Assembly: GCF_902497555.1 (NCBI RefSeq)
Contig: NZ_CABVGP010000001.1
Coordinates: 4,072,501-4,136,500 of the forward strand
Reading direction: 5' to 3'
DNA: 64,000 bases
DNA from: Amycolatopsis camponoti
GTDB taxonomy: Bacteria; Actinomycetota; Actinomycetes; Mycobacteriales; Pseudonocardiaceae
Shown here: positions 42,223-50,624 of the stretch, piece by piece
Numbering within the stretch: position 1 is the stretch's first letter
Layout of the letters: each line of letters opens with the position of its first letter
Notes under the pieces: model-generated
Told to the model about the DNA's origin: nothing
What the model saw: the letters and a program-made list of their open reading frames with translations, nothing else
Databases searched by the model: none
Made by a program: the position numbers and the translations under genes

Positions 42223-42657
42223 GTGAGCGATGAGCGCAGTTTCGCCGAACGGCTGGCGCACTTGATCGCGACCGTGCACCCGCCGGACCGCAAGCCGTAC
42301 TCCTACCGGGAGATCGCGCACGGCGTCGCCGAGCAGACCGGCGTCACGATGTCGGCGACCCACGTCCAGCAGCTCGCCGTCGGCGCGCGCAAGGACCCGA
42401 AGCGCTCGCACATCCAGGCTCTCGCCCAGTTCTTCGGCGTGCCGGTGACGTACTTCTTCGACGACGAGGTCGCCGGACAGGTCGACCGCCAGGTCGGGGA
42501 CGTCGTGGCGTGGCGCGACACCGAGGCGCGGAACCTGGCGCAGCGCGCCATGCAGCTCTCACCGCGCGACCGCGAAACCGTGACGGCGCTGCTCGACCAG
42601 CTGGCCGGCTACGACGAAACCCGGCGTCGCGACGGCCGGCGCCGGAAGCCGGAGTGA
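42223..42657 (+). CDS. XRE-family helix-turn-helix regulator
   Basis: 144 residues. N-terminal HTH of the SinR/Cro type (SFAERLAHLIATV..., YSYREIAHGVAEQTGVTMSATHVQQLAVGARKDPKRSHIQALAQFFGVPVTYFF), then a helical tail. The arrangement followed by an ImmA/IrrE-type peptidase gene is a common regulator-antirepressor pair in actinobacteria. Two GTG codons (42220, 42223) are possible; the second has better spacing from AGGTGG. Confidence 0.85.
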   Translation: MSDERSFAERLAHLIATVHPPDRKPYSYREIAHGVAEQTGVTMSATHVQQLAVGARKDPKRSHIQALAQFFGVPVTYFFDDEVAGQVDRQVGDVVAWRDTEARNLAQRAMQLSPRDRETVTALLDQLAGYDETRRRDGRRRKPE

Positions 42658-42676
42658 TCGCGGAAGGTCGGCTACG

Positions 42677-43267
42677 ATGACCTCGTCCGTGATGGCGCCG
42701 CGGTGCACCCGGCTGGCGCCCGGCGACCGGGGAGGACCCATCGACGAGCGCGGCCTGACGGACCTGCGAGCCGGCGCCCGGGAACGGGTGCGGACCGTGC
42801 TCGCCGCCGTCCCGGTACCCCGGCCGTGGTCGATGAACACCTGGGTCGACCGCCTCGAGGCCTGGCGCGGGCGCGAGATCGACCTCGTGCCGGTCGAATA
42901 CCGGCCCGGCCGTCCGTCCGGCGCGTGGCAGGCCCGCCCGGACTACGACCTGATCGCGTACGTCGAGCACACGTCGGCGCTGCACCAGGACCACATCATC
43001 GCCCACGAGCTCGCCCACATGCTGTGCGCGCACACCGGGTCCTGCCAGATGTCGGAGTCCGAAGCCGCGCAGCTCGCGCCGGACCTGGCGCCGCAGGCGC
43101 TGTCGCACCTGCTGACCCGCGTGACGACCGGCACCGACGAGTACGAGGCCGAGCTGATCGCGGTGCTGCTGATGAGCGCGGCGACGAGCGAACCGCCCGC
43201 CGTTCAGCCGGGCGCGTCCGGCCGGGCGGCGGATCAGGCTAGGCGGCTGGCCGCACTCCTGGGATAG
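42677..43267 (+). CDS. ImmA/IrrE-type metallopeptidase domain protein
   Basis: 196 residues (ATG at 42677; the first 30 residues have no obvious fold and a later start is possible). The core has a zinc-peptidase motif HELAH in IIAHELAHMLCAHTG, preceded by YDLIAYVEHTSALHQ and followed by EYEAELIAVLLMSAA, whose Glu would be the third ligand. In ImmA/IrrE systems such a peptidase cleaves or inactivates the adjacent XRE repressor. Located 19 nt after the XRE gene. Confidence 0.85.
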   Translation: MTSSVMAPRCTRLAPGDRGGPIDERGLTDLRAGARERVRTVLAAVPVPRPWSMNTWVDRLEAWRGREIDLVPVEYRPGRPSGAWQARPDYDLIAYVEHTSALHQDHIIAHELAHMLCAHTGSCQMSESEAAQLAPDLAPQALSHLLTRVTTGTDEYEAELIAVLLMSAATSEPPAVQPGASGRAADQARRLAALLG

Positions 43268-43276
43268 TCGCGTCTC

Positions 43277-44362
43277 GTGATCGACATTCTGTTCGTCGGG
43301 GTCGGGCTCTTCGCGTTGGCAGTCGGGATCTGGCGGGCGGTCCGCGCCCGGCGCACCGGCGCGGGCGCGGGCTTGGCCGTCTCGCTCATCGCGCTCGGCG
43401 CGGCGTTCTGTTTCCTGTCCAACCGCGCGCAGCTGTTCGAGAGCGAGATCTACCCGAGCCTCGGACGGCTCCTGTCGAACCTCGCGACGATGGTCGCGGC
43501 CTACGGGATCGGCCTGACGGTCGCGGAGATCAGCGGCACCCGCGACCGCGGCCGCCGCACGCGGCTCGTCGCGCTGGGTGTGGCGCTGATCCTGCTGACC
43601 GTGATGTTCTTCAGCACGTCGGGTCTGCCGCGCGGCGTCGGCGTGTTCGACGAGCTGTACCGAACGCATCCGACGCTGGTCGTGTACGTCTTCGTCTACA
43701 CGGTGTACCTGGGGTTCGCGGTGCTGGACATCGGCGTGGTGTCGGCCGTGACGATCCGCGCGAGCGGCGGCGCGCTGCGCGCCGGGCTCACGTTGCTGCT
43801 GCTGGCGTCGGCGTTCGCGGTCGCCTACCTCGCGGGCAAGATCGTCGCGACGATCCGGGCGCTGCAGGACGACCACCCGGCGAAGGCGCTGTGCCGCGGG
43901 CCGTTCTCGACGCTGCCGTGCACGCTCGACGTCGGCTTCCCGGCGATCTCGGTGCTGCTGATCGTGGTGGGGCTGACGATCCCGTCGATCCCGGGTCTGG
44001 TGGCCGGCCGCCGCGACGCGAAGACGCTCCGCCTGCTTCGTCCCCTACGCGCGCACCTGACGCGGCGGTTCCCGGAGATCGTCCGCATCGACCCGGGCGG
44101 GCCGTCCCGCCGCGAGCGGTTGCTGACGGCGATGAGCGAGACGAACGACGGCCTGATCTTGGCGGGAGTGACGCCGGAGCTGGCGCCATCCGGGGCGGCT
44201 CGGCTGGTGCGGGACCTGCCGGACGAGCCGGGGGAGGAGGAGCCGCCGGTCGCCCAGGCAGAGCCGTTCGCCGCGGACGTCGCGCGGCTGCGAGCGATCG
44301 CCCGCGCGTACCGGAAGGTGGACGGCGTGACGGCGCCCGAGGTCGGCAGCCCGGTCCGCTGA
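43277..44362 (+). CDS. MAB_1171c family multi-pass membrane protein
   Basis: 361 residues. Seven hydrophobic segments in the first 240 residues, then a cytoplasmic tail (RRDAKTLRLLRPLRAHLTRRFPEIVRIDPGGPSRRERLLTAMSETNDGL...) ending at AYRKVDGVT. It matches the pattern of the MAB_1171c family of putative transporters, which in mycobacteria and relatives follow XRE and ImmA/IrrE genes. Role unknown. 9 nt after the peptidase gene, so a three-gene operon. Confidence 0.8.
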   Translation: MIDILFVGVGLFALAVGIWRAVRARRTGAGAGLAVSLIALGAAFCFLSNRAQLFESEIYPSLGRLLSNLATMVAAYGIGLTVAEISGTRDRGRRTRLVALGVALILLTVMFFSTSGLPRGVGVFDELYRTHPTLVVYVFVYTVYLGFAVLDIGVVSAVTIRASGGALRAGLTLLLLASAFAVAYLAGKIVATIRALQDDHPAKALCRGPFSTLPCTLDVGFPAISVLLIVVGLTIPSIPGLVAGRRDAKTLRLLRPLRAHLTRRFPEIVRIDPGGPSRRERLLTAMSETNDGLILAGVTPELAPSGAARLVRDLPDEPGEEEPPVAQAEPFAADVARLRAIARAYRKVDGVTAPEVGSPVR

Positions 44363-44377
44363 CGTCGCCGCCCACTC

Positions 44378-44416
44378 GTCGCAGCGCAGTCGTCGCTAAG
44401 CAGTCGTCGCTGCGAC
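44378..44416 (+). terminator. Candidate terminator after the three-gene operon
   Basis: GTCGCAGCG (44378-44386) pairs with CGCTGCGAC (44408-44416), a 9-bp stem with a 21-nt loop that contains the direct repeat CAGTCGTCGCT. It lies 15 nt after the stop at 44362. Confidence 0.4.
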
Positions 44417-44503
44417 GGGGCTGCTCGCTGCGTTGTGGCCGCGGCGGTGCTGTGCCCGCTTGCCCCGCGATCGTTGTCGCCTCGCTGCGGCTGCCCGGCA
44501 CGT

Positions 44504-44808
44504 GCACTGACTTCGAGGAAGCATCGATTGCAAAGGTGTACCGACTACAACAATGCACCCGCTTCGCGATGTCATCGACCGCAAAAGCGCACCGACGCCA
44601 AGATGGAGCCGATACGAAAGTGCACTCATTACGTAAGTGCACTCACTACAAACATGCACTCGCAGCGGAAATCTGATCATTCCGAAGGCGCACTCACATC
44701 AGCGGTGAGGTCGATCAACAAGCCCATCGCACCGAAACTGTAGTCACTACACATATGGAGTCACTACGCGATTGGGCTCCCCGCAGAAGGGGTGCACTCA
44801 TGCGGCGA
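44504..44808. repeat. Degenerate 17-bp tandem repeat array (about 18 units)
   Basis: From 44504 the sequence can be cut into consecutive 17-nt units (one of 16) that share a consensus of about GCACTCACTACRAAAKK. Examples: GCACTGACTTCGAGGAA (44504), GCATCGATTGCAAAGGT (44521), GTACCGACTACAACAAT (44538), GCACCGACGCCAAGATG (44589), GCACTCATTACGTAAGT (44622), GCACTCACTACAAACAT (44639), GCACTCGCAGCGGAAAT (44656), TAGTCACTACACATATG (44741), GAGTCACTACGCGATTG (44758). Units 8 and 9 are closest to the consensus. The region is lower in G+C than its surroundings, has no good coding frame, and its last unit overlaps the 3' end of the LigT-like gene. Confidence 0.7.
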
Positions 44809-45310
44809 AAGGTGCGTCCAACCGCGACTCCCAGCCGCGGTCGGTGAGTGCGACCAACTGCAACGCCGTCGCGAGACCGGTGAGCGGCAACAGCGGCCGC
44901 ACCTCGTCGCCCACCCGCGAAAGCGTCTCCTCATCGCCACCCATGGCCACGGTCACGTGAGCCGGCGGCCGAGGCCCGAACCGCCCCCCGTAAGGCGCAA
45001 CCTCAGGCCAGCGAGCACAAACCGCATCAGTGACCGGCTGAAGCGAAGGAGCCGGAAGAGCCGCAAAACCCGGCGCGGCGAGAAACTCGGCAAGCCGGAC
45101 CTCGGTCGGCGAAACAGCCGAGGCCACCGACCGGACCGCGGCCAAGACCGACGATGTCAGCAAGGCGTCCGGCAAGAAGGGGTACAAAGCCGTGACGTGA
45201 GCGGGCAAGCCGGGGCGGACCAGGGCGGGATCGACCCGCCGGGCCGCGGCGAGCGCCGGTTCGGCGGCGGGCAGCAGGATCACCAAAGCGGTGGTTCCGG
45301 GTTCGGGCAC
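44798..45310 (-). CDS. 2'-5' RNA ligase family protein (LigT-like)
   Basis: 170 residues with the two H-x-T motifs of the 2H phosphoesterase superfamily: HVTALYPF (about residue 36) and HVTVAMGG (about 118). The spacing fits LigT/ThpR-type proteins, which ligate or hydrolyse 2'-5' or cyclic phosphodiesters. GTG at 45310 (VPEPGTTALVILLP) starts directly at the conserved strand; the longer frame is unlikely. Its 3' end touches the 17-bp repeat array. Confidence 0.82.
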   Translation of the reverse strand: MPEPGTTALVILLPAAEPALAAARRVDPALVRPGLPAHVTALYPFLPDALLTSSVLAAVRSVASAVSPTEVRLAEFLAAPGFAALPAPSLQPVTDAVCARWPEVAPYGGRFGPRPPAHVTVAMGGDEETLSRVGDEVRPLLPLTGLATALQLVALTDRGWESRLDAPFAA

Positions 45311-45326
45311 CCCCGCATCATGGCAG

Positions 45327-45746
45327 TCAGGCAGCCGCGGTCTCCGGGAACCGCCCCTCGCGGGCCAGGACGAGGCTGCGCCGGCACAGCTCCACCAGTT
45401 CCAGGTTCGCGCGGCTGCGCGGGCTGCGGCCGCAGAGCCCGCAGTGGATCGCCACGTCACCCGTCAGCTCGTCCACCGCCACCAGCGCCTGGTGGTCGCA
45501 GCTGCGGCACCAGCGGTAGCCGATCGCCGGGTTCGTGTGGACCGGGGACGAAACGCAGTCGTGCAGCCAGCGGCGGTGCGTGCGGCACGTGACGCGGTCG
45601 GTCGGGTCGATCCGGCCGCCGTCCTCGGCGTGGTCTTCGCCGGCCAGCGTCGACGCCAGCAGTGGCTGCCGCGCCGCGGCCGGCTGGTCCTGCGGGTTCG
45701 GGCTGGCCCACGCGTGGTGGTCGCCGCATTGGCACTTCTCGGACAT
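45327..45746 (-). CDS. Cysteine/histidine-rich hypothetical protein
   Basis: 139 residues with several Cys/His pairs: CQCGDHHAW at the N-terminus, TCRTHRRWLHDC, YRWCRSCDHQAL, and IHCGLCGRSPRSR. These look like two zinc ribbons, the second opening with WCRSCDHQ. No signal peptide. No named family recognised. The gap to the LigT-like gene is 16 nt, same strand. Confidence 0.6.
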   Translation of the reverse strand: MSEKCQCGDHHAWASPNPQDQPAAARQPLLASTLAGEDHAEDGGRIDPTDRVTCRTHRRWLHDCVSSPVHTNPAIGYRWCRSCDHQALVAVDELTGDVAIHCGLCGRSPRSRANLELVELCRRSLVLAREGRFPETAAA

Positions 45747-45887
45747 GTCGCCCCCAGAGGTCGGGTGTTTCGATCCGTCGAGTGTGACCGCGGCAACAGA
45801 GAGTGGACAACCGGGAAAACGCTCAGTTTCGACCAGCGGCAGGGGTTCCGCGGCGGGCGGATGAGCGGACTTCGGCGCCCGCGTATG

Positions 45888-45901
45888 CGAACATATGTTC
45901 T
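45888..45901 (+). promoter_or_regulatory. LexA-type SOS box in front of DNA polymerase IV gene
   Basis: CGAACATATGTTCT matches the actinobacterial LexA consensus CGAAC-N4-GTTCG in 9 of 10 fixed positions. It ends at the base before the ATG of the polymerase gene, so the mRNA is probably leaderless or nearly so and is repressed by LexA until DNA damage. Confidence 0.75.
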
Positions 45902-47092
45902 ATGACCGCCGAGGGGCCCATCCTGCACGCCGACCTCGATTCGTTCTACGCGTCGGTGGAGCAACGCGACGATCCGGCGCTGAAAGGGCGCCCCGTGATC
46001 GTCGGCGGCGGGGTCGTCCTGGCCGCGAGTTACGAGGCCAAGGCCTATGGCGTGCGCACCGCGATGGGCGGCGCGCAGGCCCGGCGGCTGTGCCCGCAGG
46101 CGGTCGTCGTGCCGCCGCGGATGTCGGCGTATTCGGCGGCGAGCAAGGTGGTTTTCGAGGTCTTCCACGACACCACCCCGTGGGTGGAAGGCCTCTCGAT
46201 CGACGAAGCCTTCCTCGACGTCGGAGGGTTGACCAGGATCGGCGGACGGCCCAGCCATATCGCCGAACGGCTGCGCACAGCGGTCGCCGAGCGCGCCGGG
46301 CTGCCGATCACGGTAGGGGTTGCGCGGACGAAGTTCCTCGCGAAGGTGGCCAGCCGCGTGGCGAAGCCGGACGGTCTGCTGGTCGTCCCGCACGACGCGG
46401 AGCTGGAGTTCCTGCACCCGCTGCCGGTCGGCGCGCTCTGGGGCGTCGGCAAGGTCACGGCCGAAAAGCTGCGCGCGCGGGGGATCACGACCGTCGGTCA
46501 GCTGGCCGCGTCCGAGCCGGTGGACCTGGTGAGCATGCTCGGCCGGGCGGCCGGCGGGCACCTGCACGCCTTGGCGCACAACCGGGACCCGCGCCAGGTC
46601 GAGCTCGGCCGGCGGCGGCGATCGATCGGCGCCCAGCGGGCCCTCGGGCGCGGCAGGCGGACCCCGGCCGAGCTCGACGTCGTGCTGGTGGCGCTGATCG
46701 ACCGGATCGCCCGCCGGCTGCGCGCCGCTCGCCGCGTCTGCCGGACGGTGACGATCCGCCTGCGCTTCGCCGACTTCACGCGGGTGACGCGCTCGCACAC
46801 GCTGAACGAACCGACCGCGGGCACGGGCGTCCTGCTCGCCGCGGCGCGGGAGCTGCTCGTGGCGGCGCTGCCGATGATCGCCGACCGTGGCATCACGTTG
46901 CTCGGGGCGGCGCTGTCCAACCTGGCCGACGAAGACCCGTTCCAGTTGGCGCTGCCGTTCGAGCGGCAGCGGGCGACCCAGCTCGACACGGCGCTGGACG
47001 CGGTGCGGGACCGGTTCGGCAAGGCGGCGGTCACCCGGGCGGTCCTGCTCGGCCGTCCGGACGACCTCGAAGTGCCTCTGCTGCCGGATTGA
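45902..47092 (+). CDS. dinB: DNA polymerase IV (Y-family translesion polymerase)
   Basis: 396 residues. Catalytic acidic residues in LHADLDSFYASVE (Asp in the first strand) and LSIDEAFLDV (Asp-Glu); the steric-gate FYASVEQR; fingers region VVLAASYEAKAYGVRTAMGG; thumb ITVGVARTKFLAKVASRVAKPDGL, LWGVGKVTAEKLRARGI; little-finger part after 240. The C-terminus FQLALPFERQ resembles a sliding-clamp-binding motif (QLxLPF). The ATG at 45902 is used because the SOS box ends just before it. Error-prone bypass of DNA lesions. Confidence 0.93.
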   Translation: MTAEGPILHADLDSFYASVEQRDDPALKGRPVIVGGGVVLAASYEAKAYGVRTAMGGAQARRLCPQAVVVPPRMSAYSAASKVVFEVFHDTTPWVEGLSIDEAFLDVGGLTRIGGRPSHIAERLRTAVAERAGLPITVGVARTKFLAKVASRVAKPDGLLVVPHDAELEFLHPLPVGALWGVGKVTAEKLRARGITTVGQLAASEPVDLVSMLGRAAGGHLHALAHNRDPRQVELGRRRRSIGAQRALGRGRRTPAELDVVLVALIDRIARRLRAARRVCRTVTIRLRFADFTRVTRSHTLNEPTAGTGVLLAAARELLVAALPMIADRGITLLGAALSNLADEDPFQLALPFERQRATQLDTALDAVRDRFGKAAVTRAVLLGRPDDLEVPLLPD

Positions 47093-47106
47093 CGGCCGAA
47101 AGGGCT

Positions 47107-48006
47107 TCAGTTCCCGCCGACGGCCATTCCGGGACGGTCGGGAATGCGGGCGTGGGTCAGCGCGGAAAGCTCGGCGGGCCGCAGCGCGTCGGTGCGGTTC
47201 CACAGCCCGGGGTCGACGCTCTCGCGCTGGCCGACCTGTTCGACGACTTCGAAACCGGCTTCTCGCAGGAGGTCGGCCATCGCGGCGGGGGAGAGGAACG
47301 TGTGCCACGGCTCACCCTGTTCCGCGGCGACCGGCGCGACGGCCTCGGCGTAGCCGTTTCCGGCGGCGTCCCGCAGTTCCGCGGGAAGGAGGTGATCGGT
47401 GACGATTTCCGATCCGGGTGCGAAACCGCCGAGATCCGTCAATGTGGCGAGAATCGCCTTCCGGGTCAGGTACATGGTGACACCGAGCCAGCTGACGAAC
47501 ACGGGGCGGAACGGGTCGAGTCCACTCTGGACGAGCCGTTCCCGGAGCGGGTCGGCTTCGAAGTCGACGGGGACGAAGGTGACCGAAGCGGGCACGGCGA
47601 CGCCGGCGCCCTCGAGCAGTTCCCGTTTGGCGGCCTGGGTCGCCGGCCGGTCGACCTCGAACACCCGGAATCGCGCGGACGTGTCCCGATATGCGAACGA
47701 ATCGAGTCCGGCACCCAGAATCACATACTGGTCTATACCGGAATTGACGCGGCGGAGCCGGTCTTCGGTGAACCGGCTGCGGCACACCGCTTGGGCGCGG
47801 GCACCGGCCAGGACAGGATGAGTACCGTGGAGGTGGTGATAGGCCAGGAGTTCCTCCGCGCGATCGCCGAGGAGGGCCGCGGCGAGGGTGTCGGAGAAGA
47901 CGATCGGCTCGGCATCGACGAGCAAATGTGCCGCTCGCGCGGCGGCCGCGGTGAACGCCGTACGGCTGATGCGGGGAGCAATACCGGGAAAATCGGCAGC
48001 GGTCAT
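47107..48006 (-). CDS. Class I SAM-dependent methyltransferase
   Basis: 299 residues of the leucine-carboxyl-methyltransferase-like family common in actinomycetes: HLLVDAEPIVFSD at the N-terminus, the SAM-binding loop QYVILGAGLDSFAYR (about 92-106), FEVDRPATQAAKRELL, and FVSWLGVTMYLTRKAI. Substrate is unknown; many members modify natural products or cell-wall lipids. The upstream region to the lsr2 gene holds a short AT-rich stretch around 48030-48060 that is likely its promoter. Confidence 0.85.
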   Translation of the reverse strand: MTAADFPGIAPRISRTAFTAAAARAAHLLVDAEPIVFSDTLAAALLGDRAEELLAYHHLHGTHPVLAGARAQAVCRSRFTEDRLRRVNSGIDQYVILGAGLDSFAYRDTSARFRVFEVDRPATQAAKRELLEGAGVAVPASVTFVPVDFEADPLRERLVQSGLDPFRPVFVSWLGVTMYLTRKAILATLTDLGGFAPGSEIVTDHLLPAELRDAAGNGYAEAVAPVAAEQGEPWHTFLSPAAMADLLREAGFEVVEQVGQRESVDPGLWNRTDALRPAELSALTHARIPDRPGMAVGGN

Positions 48007-48223
48007 GCAGACACGGTACCGATTCGATTTCGACTATATCACAAAAACAAATATTCAACAAGACGACGCGCATTTCGGCTAGGTTGCGGTCATCGCGGAC
48101 GAGGCGGAGCGGTCGCCCGGGCGGCCATTGTGGACGCTTCGCGGGTGTCGGGCGTGCCGGACGGGATTCGACAGGTTAGGGTCTGTCCGACCGTGTTCTG
48201 GAGAAGATGAGGAACGACGAACC

Positions 48224-48634
48224 ATGGCGCAACGGGTGCACGTCGAGATGGTGGACGACCTCGACGGGAGCGAGGCTTCGCAGACCGTCCCCTTCAGTCT
48301 CGACGGCGTGACGTACGAGATCGACCTGTCCGAAGACAACGCGTCCGCGCTCCGGGACGAGCTCGCCCGCTACGTCGCCGTCGCGCGGCGGATCGGCGGC
48401 CGCAAGGTGCGCCTCGCGACCGGGCAGTCGCTGTCGGGCTCGTCGAGCTCGGGCACCGACCGCGAGCGCAACCGCCAGATCCGCGAATGGGCGCAGGCCA
48501 ACGGCTACGAGGTCGCGGAGCGGGGCCGCCTGTCGAGCGAGATCATCGCGGGCTTCGAGGCGGACCAGGCCGCGGCGGCCGAGCCGGCCGAGGTCAAGCC
48601 GGTGCGCAAGCGGGCGTCGCGCAAGAAGGCCTGA
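48224..48634 (+). CDS. lsr2: Lsr2 family nucleoid-associated protein
   Basis: 136 residues. The N-terminal dimerisation domain (RVHVEMVDDLDGSEASQTVPFSLDGVTYEIDLSEDNASALRDELARYV) and the C-terminal DNA-binding domain (IREWAQANGYEVAERGRLSSEIIAGF, with the R-G-R AT-hook-like motif) are both intact. Then an Ala/Glu/Lys-rich tail (PVRKRASRKKA). Lsr2 silences AT-rich, often foreign, DNA in actinobacteria. ATG at 48224. Confidence 0.93.
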   Translation: MAQRVHVEMVDDLDGSEASQTVPFSLDGVTYEIDLSEDNASALRDELARYVAVARRIGGRKVRLATGQSLSGSSSSGTDRERNRQIREWAQANGYEVAERGRLSSEIIAGFEADQAAAAEPAEVKPVRKRASRKKA

Positions 48635-49303
48635 CGCCGGAACCGGTTACCGGACAAGGAAATCCGCACGCTGTCGGGGAGTGATCACGGCGGCGGCGGT
48701 GGCCGGTGACGGTGGTGCGCGCGCCGGGGATCGAAGCGATCCCGGCGCGCCACACGCGCGCCTGCGGGCGTGCCGCTGAGCCAAGGGACCCCCTCGGGCG
48801 GCTGTGATCGCCGGACGGGCACGCGGCCCCCGCTCGCGTTTGTTTGTTTCCCACCGTGCTGTCCCGGCTTGACGGACCGAGCCTGTCGGTCCGGTCGCCG
48901 GCGACTGTCCTGATCGGTTTTTGTGAGGTGAAGCGCGCGCCCACCGTCGCGTGTGGATCTTCCGCCGACCGCAAGCGGACATTTCCCGGCCGGTAAAGCT
49001 TGTCGGAGCTGGCTCCGATGGCCAGACTGTCAGTGCTCCACGCGGCCGGTACCGCGCCGGAGCACGGCCCGGTGGCCGCCTCCTCCCTCGATGGCCACCG
49101 GGCCGCCTTCATCTCGCCCTCTCTGCCGGTCGGCACGCGCGGCATCGCCCCGTGTGCGCCGCCGGTGCCCCGCGAAGCGCTTACTTCGGCTCGTGTGCGG
49201 CCGATCGGGCATTTCTGTAGACAATCGACCGCCCTAAGCGCACACTCGGACTACGGAATACTGCATACAATCTTCAGTCGAAGGTTCCGAGGAGGCGGTC
49301 ACG
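48635..49303. other. 669-bp non-coding region with successive hairpins
   Basis: No convincing gene in either strand. It holds these structures: an imperfect hairpin at 48719-48750 (candidate lsr2 terminator); CGGACCGA...TCGGTCCG at 48873-48893 (8-bp perfect stem); TCGGAG...CTCCGA at 49003-49018; a two-part stem at 49033-49065 (GTGCTCC/GGAGCAC enclosing CGCGG/CCGCG); and GGCCCGGTGGCC paired with its complement at 49066-49104 (12-bp perfect stem, 15-nt loop). The last part (49212-49272) holds regulatory sites of the transporter gene. Confidence 0.6.
49212..49272. promoter_or_regulatory. Two candidate GntR operator sites upstream of OFA transporter
   Basis: TTCTGTAGACAATC at 49212-49225 and ATACTGCATACAATC at 49258-49272. 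Both resemble the ATACTGTATGCAATC site at 62505 and the ATACGGTATGCAATC site at 54895. The second lies 31 bp before the transporter start, so repression by the GntR protein at 61639 is likely. Confidence 0.6.
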
Positions 49304-50614
49304 ATGACCGAGGTCCGCGAGCTGCGGGACGTCTACGGACGGCGATACCGCGTCGGGGAGTCCGACCGGGAGCTGCTCGGCCGGCCGCGGACGTGGATCA
49401 CGTGGCTGGCGGCTGCGGCGATGCTCGCCGCCGGGGTGCAGCAGTACGGGTTCGGCGCGCTCGTCCCCGCGCTGAGCCGGGCGCACGGCTGGACTTTCGG
49501 CGGGATCGTCCTCGCCCTCGCCGTCTGGGCGGTCTGCCAGGCCGGAACGGCCTTCCCGGCGGCGTGGCTGCGCGAACGCGGCCTGCTGCCGGCACCCGCG
49601 GCGATGGCGGCCGGTGCGGTGCTGTGCGCGGCCGGGCTCGTGACGCTCGGGCACGCGACCAGCCTGCTCACGGTCTTCCTCGGCTACTCCGTGCTCGGCG
49701 GGCTCGGCACCGGTCTCGTCTACGCCACGTGCGTCGGCGCGGTGCTGGCCTGGTTCCCGGACCGGACCGCGCCGAGCGCGGGCGTCGTCAGCGGTGCGTT
49801 CGCCTTCGGCAGCGTGCCGTTCGTCGTGCTCGCCGCCGCCCTGCCGGCCGCCCGGCCGGCGCTCCTGGACGTCACCGCGGGTGTCGTGCTCGCCGCGATC
49901 GCGGGGTGCGGCGCGCTGCTGCGGTACCCGCCGCGGCACTGGTGGCCCGCGACGCCCGAGCCGCGCGCCTGGGCTCTCGACCGGGCGCACAACCGGCGAC
50001 CGGCCGTCCGGCACTACCGGCCGGCGGAGCTGTTCCGGTGCGGAACGACACTCGCGCTGTACCTCGTCGTCGTGCTCGCGGCCGCCGTCCTGCTGTTCGA
50101 CCTGGCCTACCTGGCGACGTTCGTCGCCGAGCGCAGCGGACCCGGGCTCGCCGCGGCCGCGTTGGCGCTGCTCGCCGCGGCGACCGGCAGCGGGCGGGTG
50201 CTCATCGGCCGGCTCGCCGACCGGATCGGCCGGCACCGGATCCTGCGGTTCGCGCTGCTCGCGGGCGGCGTCGCCCAGTTCGTCCTGTTCTACTCCGGCG
50301 AGCACCGGCACGCCGTCGGCCTGCTGCTGGGCGTCGCGCTCGCCGGGCTCGGGAACGGCTGCTGCTACACGCTGCTGGTCGGCCTCGTGCGGGAGTACTT
50401 CGGCGAGGAATCGGCGGCGCAGAACTTCGGGATACTGTATTCCGCGAAAGCCGTCGGCGCGGTGGTCGGGATCGGGCTCGCCGCGCTCGTCGTGACGTCG
50501 CACGGGTTCGCCGGCGCGTTCGCCGCGGCCGGGGTGCTGAGCCTGGCCGGCGCGGTGCTGTCCGGGCGGCTGACCCAGCCCGGCCAGCCCAAGTCGCTGC
50601 TGCCGGCGGCGTGA
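49304..50614 (+). CDS. OFA-family MFS transporter (oxalate/formate type)
   Basis: 436 residues, about 12 transmembrane helices. The OFA-family pattern is clear: GSGYxFG-like start ([20 protein letters not shown]), [49 protein letters not shown], and [27 protein letters not shown], the Y-F-G-x-x-x-A-x-N-x-G-x-x-Y-x-x-K-x-x-G signature of OxlT-like antiporters. The N-terminus ([19 protein letters not shown]) is very close to that of the second transporter at 60231, so the two are paralogues. It probably exchanges oxalate for formate. Confidence 0.88.
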   Translation: MTEVRELRDVYGRRYRVGESDRELLGRPRTWITWLAAAAMLAAGVQQYGFGALVPALSRAHGWTFGGIVLALAVWAVCQAGTAFPAAWLRERGLLPAPAAMAAGAVLCAAGLVTLGHATSLLTVFLGYSVLGGLGTGLVYATCVGAVLAWFPDRTAPSAGVVSGAFAFGSVPFVVLAAALPAARPALLDVTAGVVLAAIAGCGALLRYPPRHWWPATPEPRAWALDRAHNRRPAVRHYRPAELFRCGTTLALYLVVVLAAAVLLFDLAYLATFVAERSGPGLAAAALALLAAATGSGRVLIGRLADRIGRHRILRFALLAGGVAQFVLFYSGEHRHAVGLLLGVALAGLGNGCCYTLLVGLVREYFGEESAAQNFGILYSAKAVGAVVGIGLAALVVTSHGFAGAFAAAGVLSLAGAVLSGRLTQPGQPKSLLPAA

Positions 50615-50624
50615 CGTGGGGCGG

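Noticed and set aside
44435..44743. 102-residue frame across the tandem repeat array
   Set aside because: No family likeness; the 17-nt period shifts frame from unit to unit, so no coding constraint is visible.
44504..44808. CRISPR array
   Set aside because: Units of 17 nt follow each other with no spacers and are too degenerate; there are no cas genes in the window.
48594..49145. 183-residue minus-strand frame in the region after lsr2
   Set aside because: Arg/Pro-rich with no recognised family; the region is better explained by hairpins and regulatory sites.
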